Shown here: piece after piece, positions 28,947 through 36,985 of the stretch
How the letters are laid out: each line of letters begins with the position of its first letter
Position numbering within the stretch: position 1 is the first letter of the stretch
Assembly (NCBI RefSeq): GCF_021601385.1
Contig: NZ_BQHO01000006.1
Coordinates: forward strand, 157,077-221,076
Length of the DNA stretch: 64,000 bases
DNA from: Pseudomonas parasichuanensis
GTDB lineage: Bacteria; Pseudomonadota; Gammaproteobacteria; Pseudomonadales; Pseudomonadaceae
Direction: 5' to 3'
Translations under genes and position numbers: made by a program
Notes under the pieces: generated by a model
Databases searched by the model: none
Told to the model about the DNA's origin: nothing
The model's input: only the letters and a program-made list of their open reading frames with translations

Positions 28947-29010
28947 GCCGGTCCTTTTTGACTGAGCTGCTGCCCCGCTTAAGGTTTGCCTAGCGGTTGC
29001 TGGATATCCG

Positions 29011-29910
29011 ATGACGCTCCCCGCCGACATCCCTGCTGACCTGCTGCCACCCCGCGTTCGCCCGGTGGACCGGCTCGGCTTTACCCTGTTCCTGGCCGCG
29101 CTGGTGCACCTGGCGTTGATCCTGGGCGTTGGTTTCACGGTGATCAAACCCGCTGAAATCCGCCACACCATGGACATCACCCTGGCCACCTTCAAGAGCG
29201 AGAAGGCGCCCGAGAAGGCCGATTTCCAGGCCCAGGAAAACCAGCAGGGCAGCGGCACCCTGGACAAGAAAGCGGTACCCAAGACCACCGAGGTGGCGCC
29301 GTTCCAGGACAGCAAGATCAACAAGATCACCCCGCCGCCGGCCGCGAAAGTGGAGTCGCCACCCGCCCCGCAGAAGTCAGTGGTCGCCACCCAGGCGCCA
29401 AAGCAGCAGAAAGTCGAGCCCAAGCCGAAGGAAAGCAAGCCACAGCCCAAGGCTGAGGCCAAGGCGCCGGACTTCGACAGCTCGCAACTGTCCAGCCAGA
29501 TCGCCAGCCTTGAGGCCGAGCTGTCCAACGAACAGCAGCTGTACGCCAAACGCCCGCGCATCCACCGCCTGAACGCGGCCTCGACCATGCGCGACAAGGG
29601 CGCCTGGTACAAGGAAGAGTGGCGCAAGAAGGTCGAGCGCATCGGCAACCTCAACTACCCAGACGAAGCACGGCGCCAGCAGCTGTACGGCAGCCTGCGG
29701 CTGATGGTGTCGATCAACCGCGATGGCTCGCTGTATGAAGTGCTGGTACTGGAATCGTCCGGCCAGCCGGTGCTGGACCAGGCGGCCCAGCGCATCGTGC
29801 GCCTGGCGGCGCCGTTCGCGCCGTTTACCGGGGACATGGCGGAGTTCGATCGGCTGGAGATCATCCGCACCTGGCGCTTTGCCCGTGGGGATCGACTTTC
29901 GAGCAACTGA
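29011..29910 (+). CDS. TonB-family energy transducer (TonB3-like)
   Basis: The 299-residue protein has a cytoplasmic N terminus and one membrane helix (LGFTLFLAALVHLALILGVGF) with the His expected for contact with ExbB/ExbD-type partners. A long Pro/Lys periplasmic spacer (residues about 60-170) follows, then a C-terminal TonB domain (LRLMVSINRDGSLYEVLVLESSG). No exbB or exbD lies nearby. In P. aeruginosa the equivalent gene next to gshB (tonB3) has been linked to twitching motility, which fits the neighbouring pil-chp operon; a role in iron uptake is less likely. Confidence 0.87.
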   Translation: MTLPADIPADLLPPRVRPVDRLGFTLFLAALVHLALILGVGFTVIKPAEIRHTMDITLATFKSEKAPEKADFQAQENQQGSGTLDKKAVPKTTEVAPFQDSKINKITPPPAAKVESPPAPQKSVVATQAPKQQKVEPKPKESKPQPKAEAKAPDFDSSQLSSQIASLEAELSNEQQLYAKRPRIHRLNAASTMRDKGAWYKEEWRKKVERIGNLNYPDEARRQQLYGSLRLMVSINRDGSLYEVLVLESSGQPVLDQAAQRIVRLAAPFAPFTGDMAEFDRLEIIRTWRFARGDRLSSN

Positions 29911-29911
29911 T

Positions 29912-30030
29912 TGGGGCCGCTTTGCGCCCCATCGCCGGCAAGCCGGCTCCCACAACGACCGCATAAACCCAAGCCATGCGCTATCCCTGTGGGAGCTGGC
30001 TTGCCAGCGATGGGCTGCAAAGCAGCCCCA
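29912..30030. repeat. REP palindrome pair
   Basis: Inverted arms CGCCGGCAAGCCGGCTCCCACA and TGTGGGAGCTGGCTTGCCAGCG, with flanking GGGGCCGC/GCAGCCCC, lie between tonB and yqgE. Confidence 0.9.
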
Positions 30031-30085
30031 GGCTGTCCTGCAGAGCACCTTGCCAGCCCCGCCACCTGGCGCCACACTAGCGCTC

Positions 30086-30655
30086 ATGAAAACCTTCGCC
30101 CCCAGCTACCTCAAGCACCAGTTCCTGATCGCCATGCCGCACATGGCCGACCCGAACTTTGCCCACACCCTCACCTACATCGTCGAGCACAACGCCAACG
30201 GCGCCATGGGGTTGGTGGTCAACCGCCCGCAGGAGCTGAACCTGGGCGATATCCTCGAACAGTTGCGGCCCGACGAAACGCCCCCGGCCAGCACCCTGCA
30301 GGTGCCCATCTACCTGGGCGGCCCAGTGCAGACCGACCGCGGTTTCGTGCTGCACAGCGACGAGTGCAGCTTCCAGGCCACCGTGGCCCTGGAAGGCCTG
30401 TCGCTGACCACCTCCCAGGACGTGCTGCTGGCCATCGCCGCTGGCGTGGGCCCGAAAAAGAGCCTGATCACCCTCGGCTATGCGGGCTGGGAAGCCGGCC
30501 AGCTGGAAGCCGAACTGGCCGACAACGCCTGGCTCAACTGCCCGTTCGACCCCGCGATCCTCTTCGGCATGGACAGCGAGCAGCGCCTGGGCGCGGCCGC
30601 CGCCAGCCTCGGCATCAACCTGAGCCTGCTCACCAGCCAGGCGGGGCACGCCTGA
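30086..30655 (+). CDS. YqgE/AlgH family protein
   Basis: A 189-residue DUF179 protein: YLKHQFLIAMPHMADPNFAHTL, NANGAMGLVVNRP, VYLGGPVQTDRGFVLH-like PIYLGGPVQ, and LGYAGWEAGQLEAEL. The molecular function is unknown; in P. aeruginosa the orthologue algH influences alginate production. The ATG at 30086 begins the conserved block, though no clear ribosome site precedes it. Its stop overlaps the ruvX start (TGATG). Confidence 0.92.
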   Translation: MKTFAPSYLKHQFLIAMPHMADPNFAHTLTYIVEHNANGAMGLVVNRPQELNLGDILEQLRPDETPPASTLQVPIYLGGPVQTDRGFVLHSDECSFQATVALEGLSLTTSQDVLLAIAAGVGPKKSLITLGYAGWEAGQLEAELADNAWLNCPFDPAILFGMDSEQRLGAAAASLGINLSLLTSQAGHA

Positions 30656-31080
30656 TGGCCGAGCTGCGCCTGCTGCTGGGCTTCGACTACGGCAGCAAAC
30701 AGATCGGCGTGGCCGTCGGCCAGGTGATCACCGGCCAGGCCCGCGAGCTCTGCGTGCTCAAGGCACAGAACGGCGTGCCGGACTGGAACCAGGTCGAAAA
30801 GCTGATCAAGGAATGGAAACCCGACGCCATCGTCGTCGGCCTGCCGCTGAACATGGACGGCACGCCCAGCGAGATGAGCGAGCGCGCCGAAAAATTCGCC
30901 CGTCGCCTCAATGGCCGTTTCAACCTGCCGGTGCACACCCACGACGAACGCCTGACCACCTTTGAAGCCAAAGGCGAGCAAATGGCCCGTGGCGGCCGCC
31001 ACGGCAGCTACCGCGACAACCCGGTCGACGCCATCGCCGCCGCCCTGCTGCTGCAAGGCTGGCTGGAGGCCAACACTTAA
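30655..31080 (+). CDS. ruvX: Putative pre-16S rRNA nuclease / Holliday-junction resolvase homologue
   Basis: A 141-residue YqgF-fold protein: LGFDYGSKQIGVAVG with the catalytic Asp near residue 11, VVGLPLNMDGTPSEMS, and HDERLTTFEA with the second acidic cluster. Family members mature the 16S rRNA 5' end in the cytoplasm. Translation is coupled to yqgE through a shared base. Confidence 0.94.
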   Translation: MAELRLLLGFDYGSKQIGVAVGQVITGQARELCVLKAQNGVPDWNQVEKLIKEWKPDAIVVGLPLNMDGTPSEMSERAEKFARRLNGRFNLPVHTHDERLTTFEAKGEQMARGGRHGSYRDNPVDAIAAALLLQGWLEANT

Positions 31081-31131
31081 TTCCGCTTTGCCGCCGGAGC
31101 TACCCGGCGCCCGCCTTCCGAGGAGCACGCA

Positions 31132-31650
31132 ATGAGCCTACCCAATCCCGCCGACCTGATCCGGCAGATGGCCGTCGACCTTCGCGCCCACCTGGCCCGC
31201 CGCGCCATCGCCGAGCCACGCTTCATCGGCATTCGCACTGGAGGTGTTTGGGTGGCCGAGGCCCTGCAAACAGAAATGGGCGACAAGAGCCCACTGGGCA
31301 CCCTGGACGTTTCCTTCTACCGCGACGACTTCAGCCAGAACGGCCTGCACCCGCAAGTGCGCCCCTCGGAGCTGCCGTTCGAGATCGAAGGCCAGCACCT
31401 GGTGCTGATCGACGACGTGCTGATGAGCGGCCGCACCATCCGCGCCGCCCTCAACGAACTGTTCGACTATGGCCGCCCGGCCAGCGTGACGCTGGTGTGC
31501 CTGCTGGACCTGGATGCCGGCGAACTGCCGATCCGCCCCAATGTGCTCGGTGCCACCCTGTCGCTGGCCGCCCATGAACGGGTAAAATTGACCGGACCCG
31601 CACCGCTCGCCCTCGAGCGCCAGGACCTCGCTTCCGCTTCCGCCCTTTAA
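31132..31650 (+). CDS. pyrR: PyrR-type phosphoribosyltransferase
   Basis: The 172-residue protein has the PRPP-binding loop [19 protein letters not shown] (about residues 90-108) and [13 protein letters not shown]. PyrR proteins regulate pyrimidine genes and/or salvage uracil. I do not see a PyrR-type anti-terminator in the 51-nt gap before it. GAGGAGCA lies upstream of the ATG. It leads the pyrR-pyrB-pyrC' operon. Confidence 0.93.
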   Translation: MSLPNPADLIRQMAVDLRAHLARRAIAEPRFIGIRTGGVWVAEALQTEMGDKSPLGTLDVSFYRDDFSQNGLHPQVRPSELPFEIEGQHLVLIDDVLMSGRTIRAALNELFDYGRPASVTLVCLLDLDAGELPIRPNVLGATLSLAAHERVKLTGPAPLALERQDLASASAL

Positions 31651-31662
31651 GAGTCCCCCGCG

Positions 31663-32667
31663 ATGACGCCATTCGACGCCAAGCGCCCGCTGCAGCTCAA
31701 TGACCAGGGCCAGCTGCGCCACTTCCTCTCGCTCGACGGTTTGCCCCGCGAACTGCTCACCGAGATCCTCGACACCGCCGACTCGTTCCTCGAAGTCGGC
31801 GCCCGGGCCGTGAAGAAAGTCCCGTTGCTGCGCGGCAAGACCGTGTGCAACGTGTTCTTCGAGAACTCCACCCGTACCCGCACCACCTTCGAACTGGCCG
31901 CCCAGCGCCTGTCGGCCGACGTGATCAGCCTGAACGTGTCGACCTCCTCGACCAGCAAGGGCGAGACCCTGTTCGACACCCTGCGCAACCTCGAAGCCAT
32001 GGCCGCCGACATGTTCGTCGTGCGCCACTCCGACTCGGGCGCCGCCCACTTCATCGCCGAGCATGTGTGCCCGGACGTGGCGGTGATCAACGGCGGTGAC
32101 GGCCGCCACGCGCACCCCACCCAGGGCATGCTCGACATGCTGACCATCCGTCGGCACAAGGGCAGCTTCGAGAACCTGTCGGTGGCCATCGTCGGCGACA
32201 TCCTGCACTCGCGCGTGGCCCGCTCGGACATGCTCGCGCTCAAGGCGCTGGGCTGCCCGGACATCCGCGTGATCGGCCCGAAAACCCTGATCCCGATCGG
32301 CATCGAGCAGTACGGGGTGAAGGTCTACACCGACATGGCCGAAGGCCTTAAAGACGTCGACGTGGTGATCATGCTGCGCCTGCAGCGTGAGCGCATGGCC
32401 GGCGGCCTGCTGCCCAGCGAGGGCGAGTTCTACCGCCTGTTCGGCCTGACCACCGCGCGCCTGGCCGGGGCCAAGCCCGATGCCATCGTCATGCACCCCG
32501 GCCCGATCAACCGGGGCGTGGAGATCGAGTCGGCGGTGGCCGACGGCAAGCACTCGGTGATCCTCAACCAGGTCACCTACGGCATCGCCGTGCGCATGGC
32601 CGTGCTGTCCATGGCCATGAGCGGGCAGAACGCGCAACGTCAAATCGAGCAGGAGAACGCCCAGTGA
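31663..32667 (+). CDS. pyrB: Aspartate carbamoyltransferase catalytic subunit
   Basis: It condenses carbamoyl phosphate with aspartate, the first committed step of pyrimidine synthesis. The 334-residue protein has the carbamoyl-phosphate loop [17 protein letters not shown] (about residue 63), [16 protein letters not shown] and the C-terminal [11 protein letters not shown]. The N-terminal extension is that of class A pseudomonad ATCases, which assemble with PyrC'. It lies 12 nt after pyrR, and its stop overlaps the next gene by four bases. Confidence 0.96.
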   Translation: MTPFDAKRPLQLNDQGQLRHFLSLDGLPRELLTEILDTADSFLEVGARAVKKVPLLRGKTVCNVFFENSTRTRTTFELAAQRLSADVISLNVSTSSTSKGETLFDTLRNLEAMAADMFVVRHSDSGAAHFIAEHVCPDVAVINGGDGRHAHPTQGMLDMLTIRRHKGSFENLSVAIVGDILHSRVARSDMLALKALGCPDIRVIGPKTLIPIGIEQYGVKVYTDMAEGLKDVDVVIMLRLQRERMAGGLLPSEGEFYRLFGLTTARLAGAKPDAIVMHPGPINRGVEIESAVADGKHSVILNQVTYGIAVRMAVLSMAMSGQNAQRQIEQENAQ

Positions 32668-33935
32668 CCCTCAGCATTATCGGCGCTCGGGTCATCGACC
32701 CCAACAGCGGCCTGGACAGCGTCACCGACCTGCACCTGGAGGGCGGTCGCATTGCCGCCATCGGCGCGGCCCCGGCCGGCTTCAGCGCCAGCCGCACGAT
32801 CCAGGCCGATGGCCTGGTCGCAGCGCCTGGCCTGGTCGACCTCGGGGTCTCGCTGCGCGAGCCGGGCTACAGCCGCAAGGGCAGCATCGCCAGTGAAACC
32901 CGCGCGGCGGTCGCCGGCGGCGTCACCAGCCTGTGCTGCCCGCCGCAGACCAAGCCGGTGCTGGACACCTCGGCCGTGGCCGAACTGATCCTCGACCGCG
33001 CCCGCGAAGCGGCCAACAGCAAGGTATACCCGATCGGCGCCCTGACCAAAGGCCTGGAAGGCGAGCAACTGGCCGAGCTGGTGGCCCTGCGCGACACCGG
33101 TTGCGTGGCCTTCGGCAACGGCCTCAAAGAGATCCCCAACAACCGTACCCTGGCCCGCGCCCTGGAATACGCGGCGACCTTCGACCTGACCGTGGTGTTC
33201 CACTCCCAGGACCGCGACCTGTCCCAGGGCGGCCTGGCCCACGAAGGCCCGATGGCCAGCTTCCTCGGCCTGCCCGGCATCCCCGAGAGCGCCGAGACCG
33301 TGGCCCTGGCCCGCAACCTGCTGCTGGTCGAGCAGAGCGGCGTGCGCGCGCACTTCAGCCAGATCACCAGCGCCCGTGGCGCGCGGCTGATCGCCCAGGC
33401 CCAGCAACTGGGGCTGCCGGTCACCGCCGACGTGGCGCTGTACCAGCTGATCCTCACCGACGAAGCACTGCGCGATTTCTCCAGCCTGTACCACGTGCAG
33501 CCGCCGCTGCGCAGCGCCGCCGACCGTGACGGCCTGCGCGAGGCGGTGAAGTCGGGCGTGATCCAGGCGATCTCCAGCCACCACCAACCCCACGAGCGCG
33601 ATGCCAAGCTGGCGCCATTCGGTGCCACCGAGCCGGGCATCAGCAGTGTCGAGTTGCTGCTGCCGCTGGCCATGACCCTGGTCGAGGACGGCCTGCTCGA
33701 CCTGCCGACACTGCTGGCACGCCTGAGCAGCGGCCCGGCCGCGGCCATGCGCCTGCCGGCGGGTGAGCTGAAAGTGGGCGGCGCGGCGGACCTGGTGCTG
33801 TTCGATCCCAAGGCTTCGACCGTGGCGGGCGAGCAATGGCTGTCGCGTGGCGAAAACTGCCCGTTCATCGGCCACTGCCTGCCGGGCGCGGTGCGTTATA
33901 CCTTTGTCGATGGGCACATCTGCCACGAGGCCTGA
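32664..33935 (+). CDS. pyrX: Dihydroorotase-like subunit of ATCase (PyrC'/PyrX)
   Basis: This 423-residue amidohydrolase-fold protein lacks key metal ligands. The position of the usual DxHxHLREPG reads [11 protein letters not shown], without both His, and the usual TDHAPH reads SSHHQPH. In pseudomonads this inactive homologue is a structural partner that holds PyrB in a dodecamer. Real dihydroorotase activity must come from another pyrC elsewhere. It overlaps pyrB (ATGA). Confidence 0.93.
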   Translation: MTLSIIGARVIDPNSGLDSVTDLHLEGGRIAAIGAAPAGFSASRTIQADGLVAAPGLVDLGVSLREPGYSRKGSIASETRAAVAGGVTSLCCPPQTKPVLDTSAVAELILDRAREAANSKVYPIGALTKGLEGEQLAELVALRDTGCVAFGNGLKEIPNNRTLARALEYAATFDLTVVFHSQDRDLSQGGLAHEGPMASFLGLPGIPESAETVALARNLLLVEQSGVRAHFSQITSARGARLIAQAQQLGLPVTADVALYQLILTDEALRDFSSLYHVQPPLRSAADRDGLREAVKSGVIQAISSHHQPHERDAKLAPFGATEPGISSVELLLPLAMTLVEDGLLDLPTLLARLSSGPAAAMRLPAGELKVGGAADLVLFDPKASTVAGEQWLSRGENCPFIGHCLPGAVRYTFVDGHICHEA

Positions 33936-33952
33936 GTAAACGCCCGCCTCGC

Positions 33953-34070
33953 TCCTGTAGGAGCGGCCTTGTGTCGCGAAAGGGCCGCAAAGCGGCCCCA
34001 GATTTTTGCATTACGTTTAATTCCTGGGGCTGCTGCGCAGCCCTTTCGCGGCACAAGGCCGCTCCTGCAA
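33953..34070. repeat. REP palindrome pair (TGTAGGAGCGGCCTTGT type)
   Basis: Inverted arms TGTAGGAGCGGCCTTGTGTC and CACAAGGCCGCTCCTGCA, with inner GGGCCGC/GCAGCCC, lie between the pyr operon and the hslVU promoter. Confidence 0.9.
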
Positions 34071-34104
34071 CGATTGCGCCCGCCCCTTGCCATTCATCCG
34101 CTGT

Positions 34105-34133
34105 GGTTGAAATCCTTCCCCCCACCCCCATAT
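34105..34133 (+). promoter_or_regulatory. Sigma32 (heat-shock) promoter for hslVU
   Basis: GGTTGAAA (34105-34112) and CCCCATAT (34126-34133) are separated by 13 bp, a near-perfect match to the RpoH consensus CTTGAAA / CCCCATNT. The site is 46 bp before the hslV start. Confidence 0.85.
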
Positions 34134-34178
34134 GAGTCTGCATCAGGCATTTTCGCCCCGCTGCGTGGAGACTCTCCC

Positions 34179-34709
34179 TTGACTACCATCGTTTCTGTCC
34201 GCCGTAACGGCAAAGTCGTCATGGGCGGCGACGGCCAGGTTTCCCTCGGCAACACCGTGATGAAAGGCAACGCCAAGAAAGTCCGTCGCCTGTACAACGG
34301 CCAGGTCATCGCCGGCTTCGCCGGTGCCACCGCCGACGCCTTCACCCTGTTCGAGCGCTTCGAAGCCCAGCTGCAGAAACACTCCGGCCACCTGGTGCGC
34401 GCCGCCGTCGAGCTGGCCAAGGAATGGCGTACCGACCGCTCCCTGAGCCGGCTGGAAGCGATGCTGGCGGTAGCCAACAAGGACGCCTCCCTGATCATCA
34501 CCGGCAACGGCGACGTGGTCGAACCCGAAGACGGCCTGATCGCCATGGGTTCCGGTGGTGGCTACGCCCAGGCCGCGGCCCGCGCGCTGCTGAACAAGAC
34601 CGACCTGTCGGCCCGGGAAATCACCGAGGCCGCCCTGAACATCGCCGGCGATATCTGCGTGTTCACCAACCACAACCTGACCATCGAGGAGCAGGACCTG
34701 GCCGAGTAA
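34179..34709 (+). CDS. hslV: ATP-dependent protease proteolytic subunit HslV
   Basis: This N-terminal-nucleophile peptidase forms a double-hexamer ring capped by HslU. The 176-residue protein starts at TTG; removal of Met exposes Thr ([20 protein letters not shown]), the catalytic nucleophile. [15 protein letters not shown] and [14 protein letters not shown] are the other proteasome-beta blocks. The longer upstream frame is REP and promoter. Confidence 0.96.
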   Translation: MTTIVSVRRNGKVVMGGDGQVSLGNTVMKGNAKKVRRLYNGQVIAGFAGATADAFTLFERFEAQLQKHSGHLVRAAVELAKEWRTDRSLSRLEAMLAVANKDASLIITGNGDVVEPEDGLIAMGSGGGYAQAAARALLNKTDLSAREITEAALNIAGDICVFTNHNLTIEEQDLAE

Positions 34710-34723
34710 TCAGTTGTTTTGGC

Positions 34724-34746
34724 GTCCCGCCCAGCGCGGGACTTTT
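34724..34746 (+). terminator. Hairpin with T-run between hslV and hslU
   Basis: GTCCCGC (34724-34730) and GCGGGAC (34736-34742) form a 7-bp stem with a CCAGC loop, followed by TTTT. It lies between two genes of one complex, so it probably acts as a partial terminator or attenuator that sets the HslV:HslU ratio. Confidence 0.6.
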
Positions 34747-34782
34747 CCACACTGATGACTGCGCCTTAGGACCCTATTGATC

Positions 34783-36126
34783 ATGTCCATGACCCCCCGC
34801 GAAATCGTTCACGAACTGAACCGCCACATCATCGGCCAGGACGACGCCAAGCGCGCCGTCGCCATTGCCCTGCGCAACCGCTGGCGGCGCATGCAGCTGC
34901 CGGCCGAGCTGCGTGCCGAGGTCACCCCGAAGAACATCCTGATGATCGGCCCCACCGGCGTGGGCAAGACCGAAATCGCCCGCCGCCTGGCCAAGCTGGC
35001 CAACGCGCCGTTCATCAAGGTCGAAGCGACCAAGTTCACCGAAGTCGGCTACGTCGGCCGTGACGTCGAGTCGATCATCCGCGACCTGGCCGATGCCGCA
35101 CTGAAGATGCTCCGCGAGCAAGAGATCGTGCGCGTGCGCCACCGCGCCGAAGACGCTGCCGAAGACCGTATCCTCGACGCCCTGCTGCCACAGGCGCGCA
35201 CCAGCAGCTTCGCCGAAGAGGCCGCACCGTCGAGCAGCGATTCCAACACCCGTCAGCTGTTCCGCAAGCGCCTGCGTGAAGGCCAGCTGGACGACAAGGA
35301 AATCGAGATCGAAGTGGCCGACGCGGTCGGTGTCGAAATCGCCGCGCCGCCCGGCATGGAAGAGATGACCAACCAGCTGCAGAGCCTGTTCGCCAACATG
35401 GGCAAGGGCAAGCGCAAGGCGCGCAAGCTCAAGGTCAAGGACGCGCTGAAGATGGTCCGCGACGAAGAGGCCGGCCGCCTGGTCAATGACGAAGAGCTCA
35501 AGGCCAAGGCCCTGGAAGCGGTCGAGCAGCACGGCATCGTGTTCATCGACGAAATCGACAAGGTGGCCAAGCGCGGCAACGTCGGCGGCGCCGATGTGTC
35601 CCGTGAAGGCGTGCAGCGCGACCTGCTGCCGCTGATCGAAGGCTGCACCGTCAACACCAAGCTGGGCATGGTCAAGACCGACCACATCCTGTTCATCGCC
35701 TCCGGTGCGTTCCACCTGAGCAAGCCGAGCGACCTGGTGCCCGAGCTGCAGGGTCGCCTGCCGATCCGCGTCGAGCTCAAGGCCCTGACCCCGGAAGACT
35801 TCGAGCGCATCCTCAAAGAGCCGCACGCCTCGCTGACCGAGCAATACCGCGAGCTGCTCAAGACCGAAGGCCTGAACATCGAGTTCGCCGACGAGGGCCT
35901 CAAGCGCCTGGCCGAGATCGCCTTCCAGGTCAACGAGAAGACCGAGAACATCGGTGCCCGCCGCCTGCACACCCTGCTCGAGCGCCTGCTCGAAGAGGTG
36001 TCGTTCAGTGCCGGTGACCTGGCCAGTGCCCACGACGAGACGCCGATCCACATCGACGCCGCGTATGTGAACAGCCACCTGGGCGAGCTGGCGCAGAACG
36101 AAGACCTGTCGCGCTACATCCTGTAA
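34783..36126 (+). CDS. hslU: ATPase/unfoldase subunit HslU
   Basis: This AAA+ unfoldase feeds substrates to HslV. The 447-residue protein has [24 protein letters not shown], Walker [19 protein letters not shown] (about residue 60), the inserted I domain (residues about 110-240), Walker [11 protein letters not shown], sensor segments, and the C-terminal tail LSRYIL that docks into HslV. ATG 34783 gives the usual MSMTPREI start; ATG 34789 is also possible. Confidence 0.96.
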   Translation: MSMTPREIVHELNRHIIGQDDAKRAVAIALRNRWRRMQLPAELRAEVTPKNILMIGPTGVGKTEIARRLAKLANAPFIKVEATKFTEVGYVGRDVESIIRDLADAALKMLREQEIVRVRHRAEDAAEDRILDALLPQARTSSFAEEAAPSSSDSNTRQLFRKRLREGQLDDKEIEIEVADAVGVEIAAPPGMEEMTNQLQSLFANMGKGKRKARKLKVKDALKMVRDEEAGRLVNDEELKAKALEAVEQHGIVFIDEIDKVAKRGNVGGADVSREGVQRDLLPLIEGCTVNTKLGMVKTDHILFIASGAFHLSKPSDLVPELQGRLPIRVELKALTPEDFERILKEPHASLTEQYRELLKTEGLNIEFADEGLKRLAEIAFQVNEKTENIGARRLHTLLERLLEEVSFSAGDLASAHDETPIHIDAAYVNSHLGELAQNEDLSRYIL

Positions 36127-36140
36127 GACAGCGTCGCCAT

Positions 36141-36210
36141 CTTCGCGGGCAAGCCCGCTCCCACAGGGACTGCACGATCCCTGTGGGAGCGGGCTTGCCC
36201 GCGAAAGGGC
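36141..36210. repeat. REP palindrome pair (CGCGGGCAAGCCCGC type)
   Basis: CTTCGCGGGCAAGCCCGC and GCGGGCTTGCCCGCGAA with TCCCACAGGG/CCCTGTGGGA form an inverted pair after hslU. Confidence 0.9.
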
Positions 36211-36271
36211 CCTTGAATCCCAGCCCAAGAAGCTGGAAGCTGACTCCATCAGCTCCCAGAGATTCCAGCCC

Positions 36272-36649
36272 ATGGCCCGCCTGCCCACCGCCATCAACCT
36301 GCACAAAGCCTCTAAAACCCTCACGCTCACCTACGCCCCCGGCGAGGTCTACCACCTGCCCGCCGAGTTCCTGCGGGTGCACTCCCCCTCAGCCGAGGTC
36401 CAGGGCCACGGCAATCCCATCCTGCAATTTGGCAAGATCAACGTCGGCCTCAGCGGCCTGGAGCCTGCCGGCCAATACGCACTGAAACTGACCTTCGACG
36501 ACGGCCATGACTCAGGACTGTTCACCTGGGAATACCTCGAGCAGTTGTGCCTGCGCCAGGAACAGCTGTGGGCCGAGTATCTGGATGACCTGCACAAGGC
36601 CGGCAAATCCCGCGACCCGTCCGAGTCGGTGGTGAAACTGATGCTCTAG
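36272..36649 (+). CDS. DUF971 (GBBH-like N-terminal) protein
   Basis: A 125-residue protein with the DUF971 fold found at the N terminus of gamma-butyrobetaine hydroxylase: INLHKASKTLTLTYAPGEVYHLPAEFLRV, FDDGHDSGLFTWEYLEQL. The stand-alone domain is common next to hslVU in pseudomonads. Its function is unknown; proposed links to iron-sulfur or metal handling are not shown by this sequence. Confidence 0.85.
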   Translation: MARLPTAINLHKASKTLTLTYAPGEVYHLPAEFLRVHSPSAEVQGHGNPILQFGKINVGLSGLEPAGQYALKLTFDDGHDSGLFTWEYLEQLCLRQEQLWAEYLDDLHKAGKSRDPSESVVKLML

Positions 36650-36985
36650 CGCGGGGCCTCCAGGTTTTAGAGCGCATTTTCTAATCTCATCTGCTTGAAT
36701 GCGTGGACGGCGGCCAAAGACTGGCTGTCTTGCGCATTACATGAAAGTCGGGTAACCAATGGAGCTGGCAAGTTCCCTGCATCGCCTTTTCGGCAGGCAG
36801 GGCCAGGCCGGTATGTAGAGGTCGCGAGCGAAAGCAGGTTGTCTTCACACGCAGAAACCCCCGCAGCTCATCATCGACACGCATCCGGTCGCAGCACCGC
36901 TGTTCCTTATCACTGGTCACCCGAGTAGCAGTACCGGGCTGTCACAGCACACCGGTACTCGTCTCAGGACAACGGAGCGTCGTAG
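36650..36985 (+). other. Long leader region of phaC1
   Basis: This 336-bp gap has no credible gene; a 77-codon frame on the plus strand lacks a ribosome site and family resemblance. It holds the sigma54-like promoter listed separately and a weak sigma70-like pair (TTGCGC near 36730, TAACCA 17 bp on). The last part ends GGACAACGGAGC before the phaC1 ATG. Confidence 0.5.
36766..36782 (+). promoter_or_regulatory. Sigma54-like -24/-12 promoter ahead of phaC1
   Basis: TGGCAAGTTCCCTGCAT has GG and GC 10 bp apart and matches TGGCACG-N4-TTGCA except at two positions. It would give a leader of about 190 nt. Sigma54-type promoters have been proposed for phaC1 in P. aeruginosa; nitrogen status is a known cue for PHA formation. 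Confidence 0.55.

Noticed and set aside
33836-34143. Short frames across the REP pair before hslV
   Set aside because: They translate REP sequence ([16 protein letters not shown] types) and have no conserved content.
36695-36928. 77-codon frame in the phaC1 leader
   Set aside because: No ribosome site or family resemblance; it overlaps the sigma54-like promoter.
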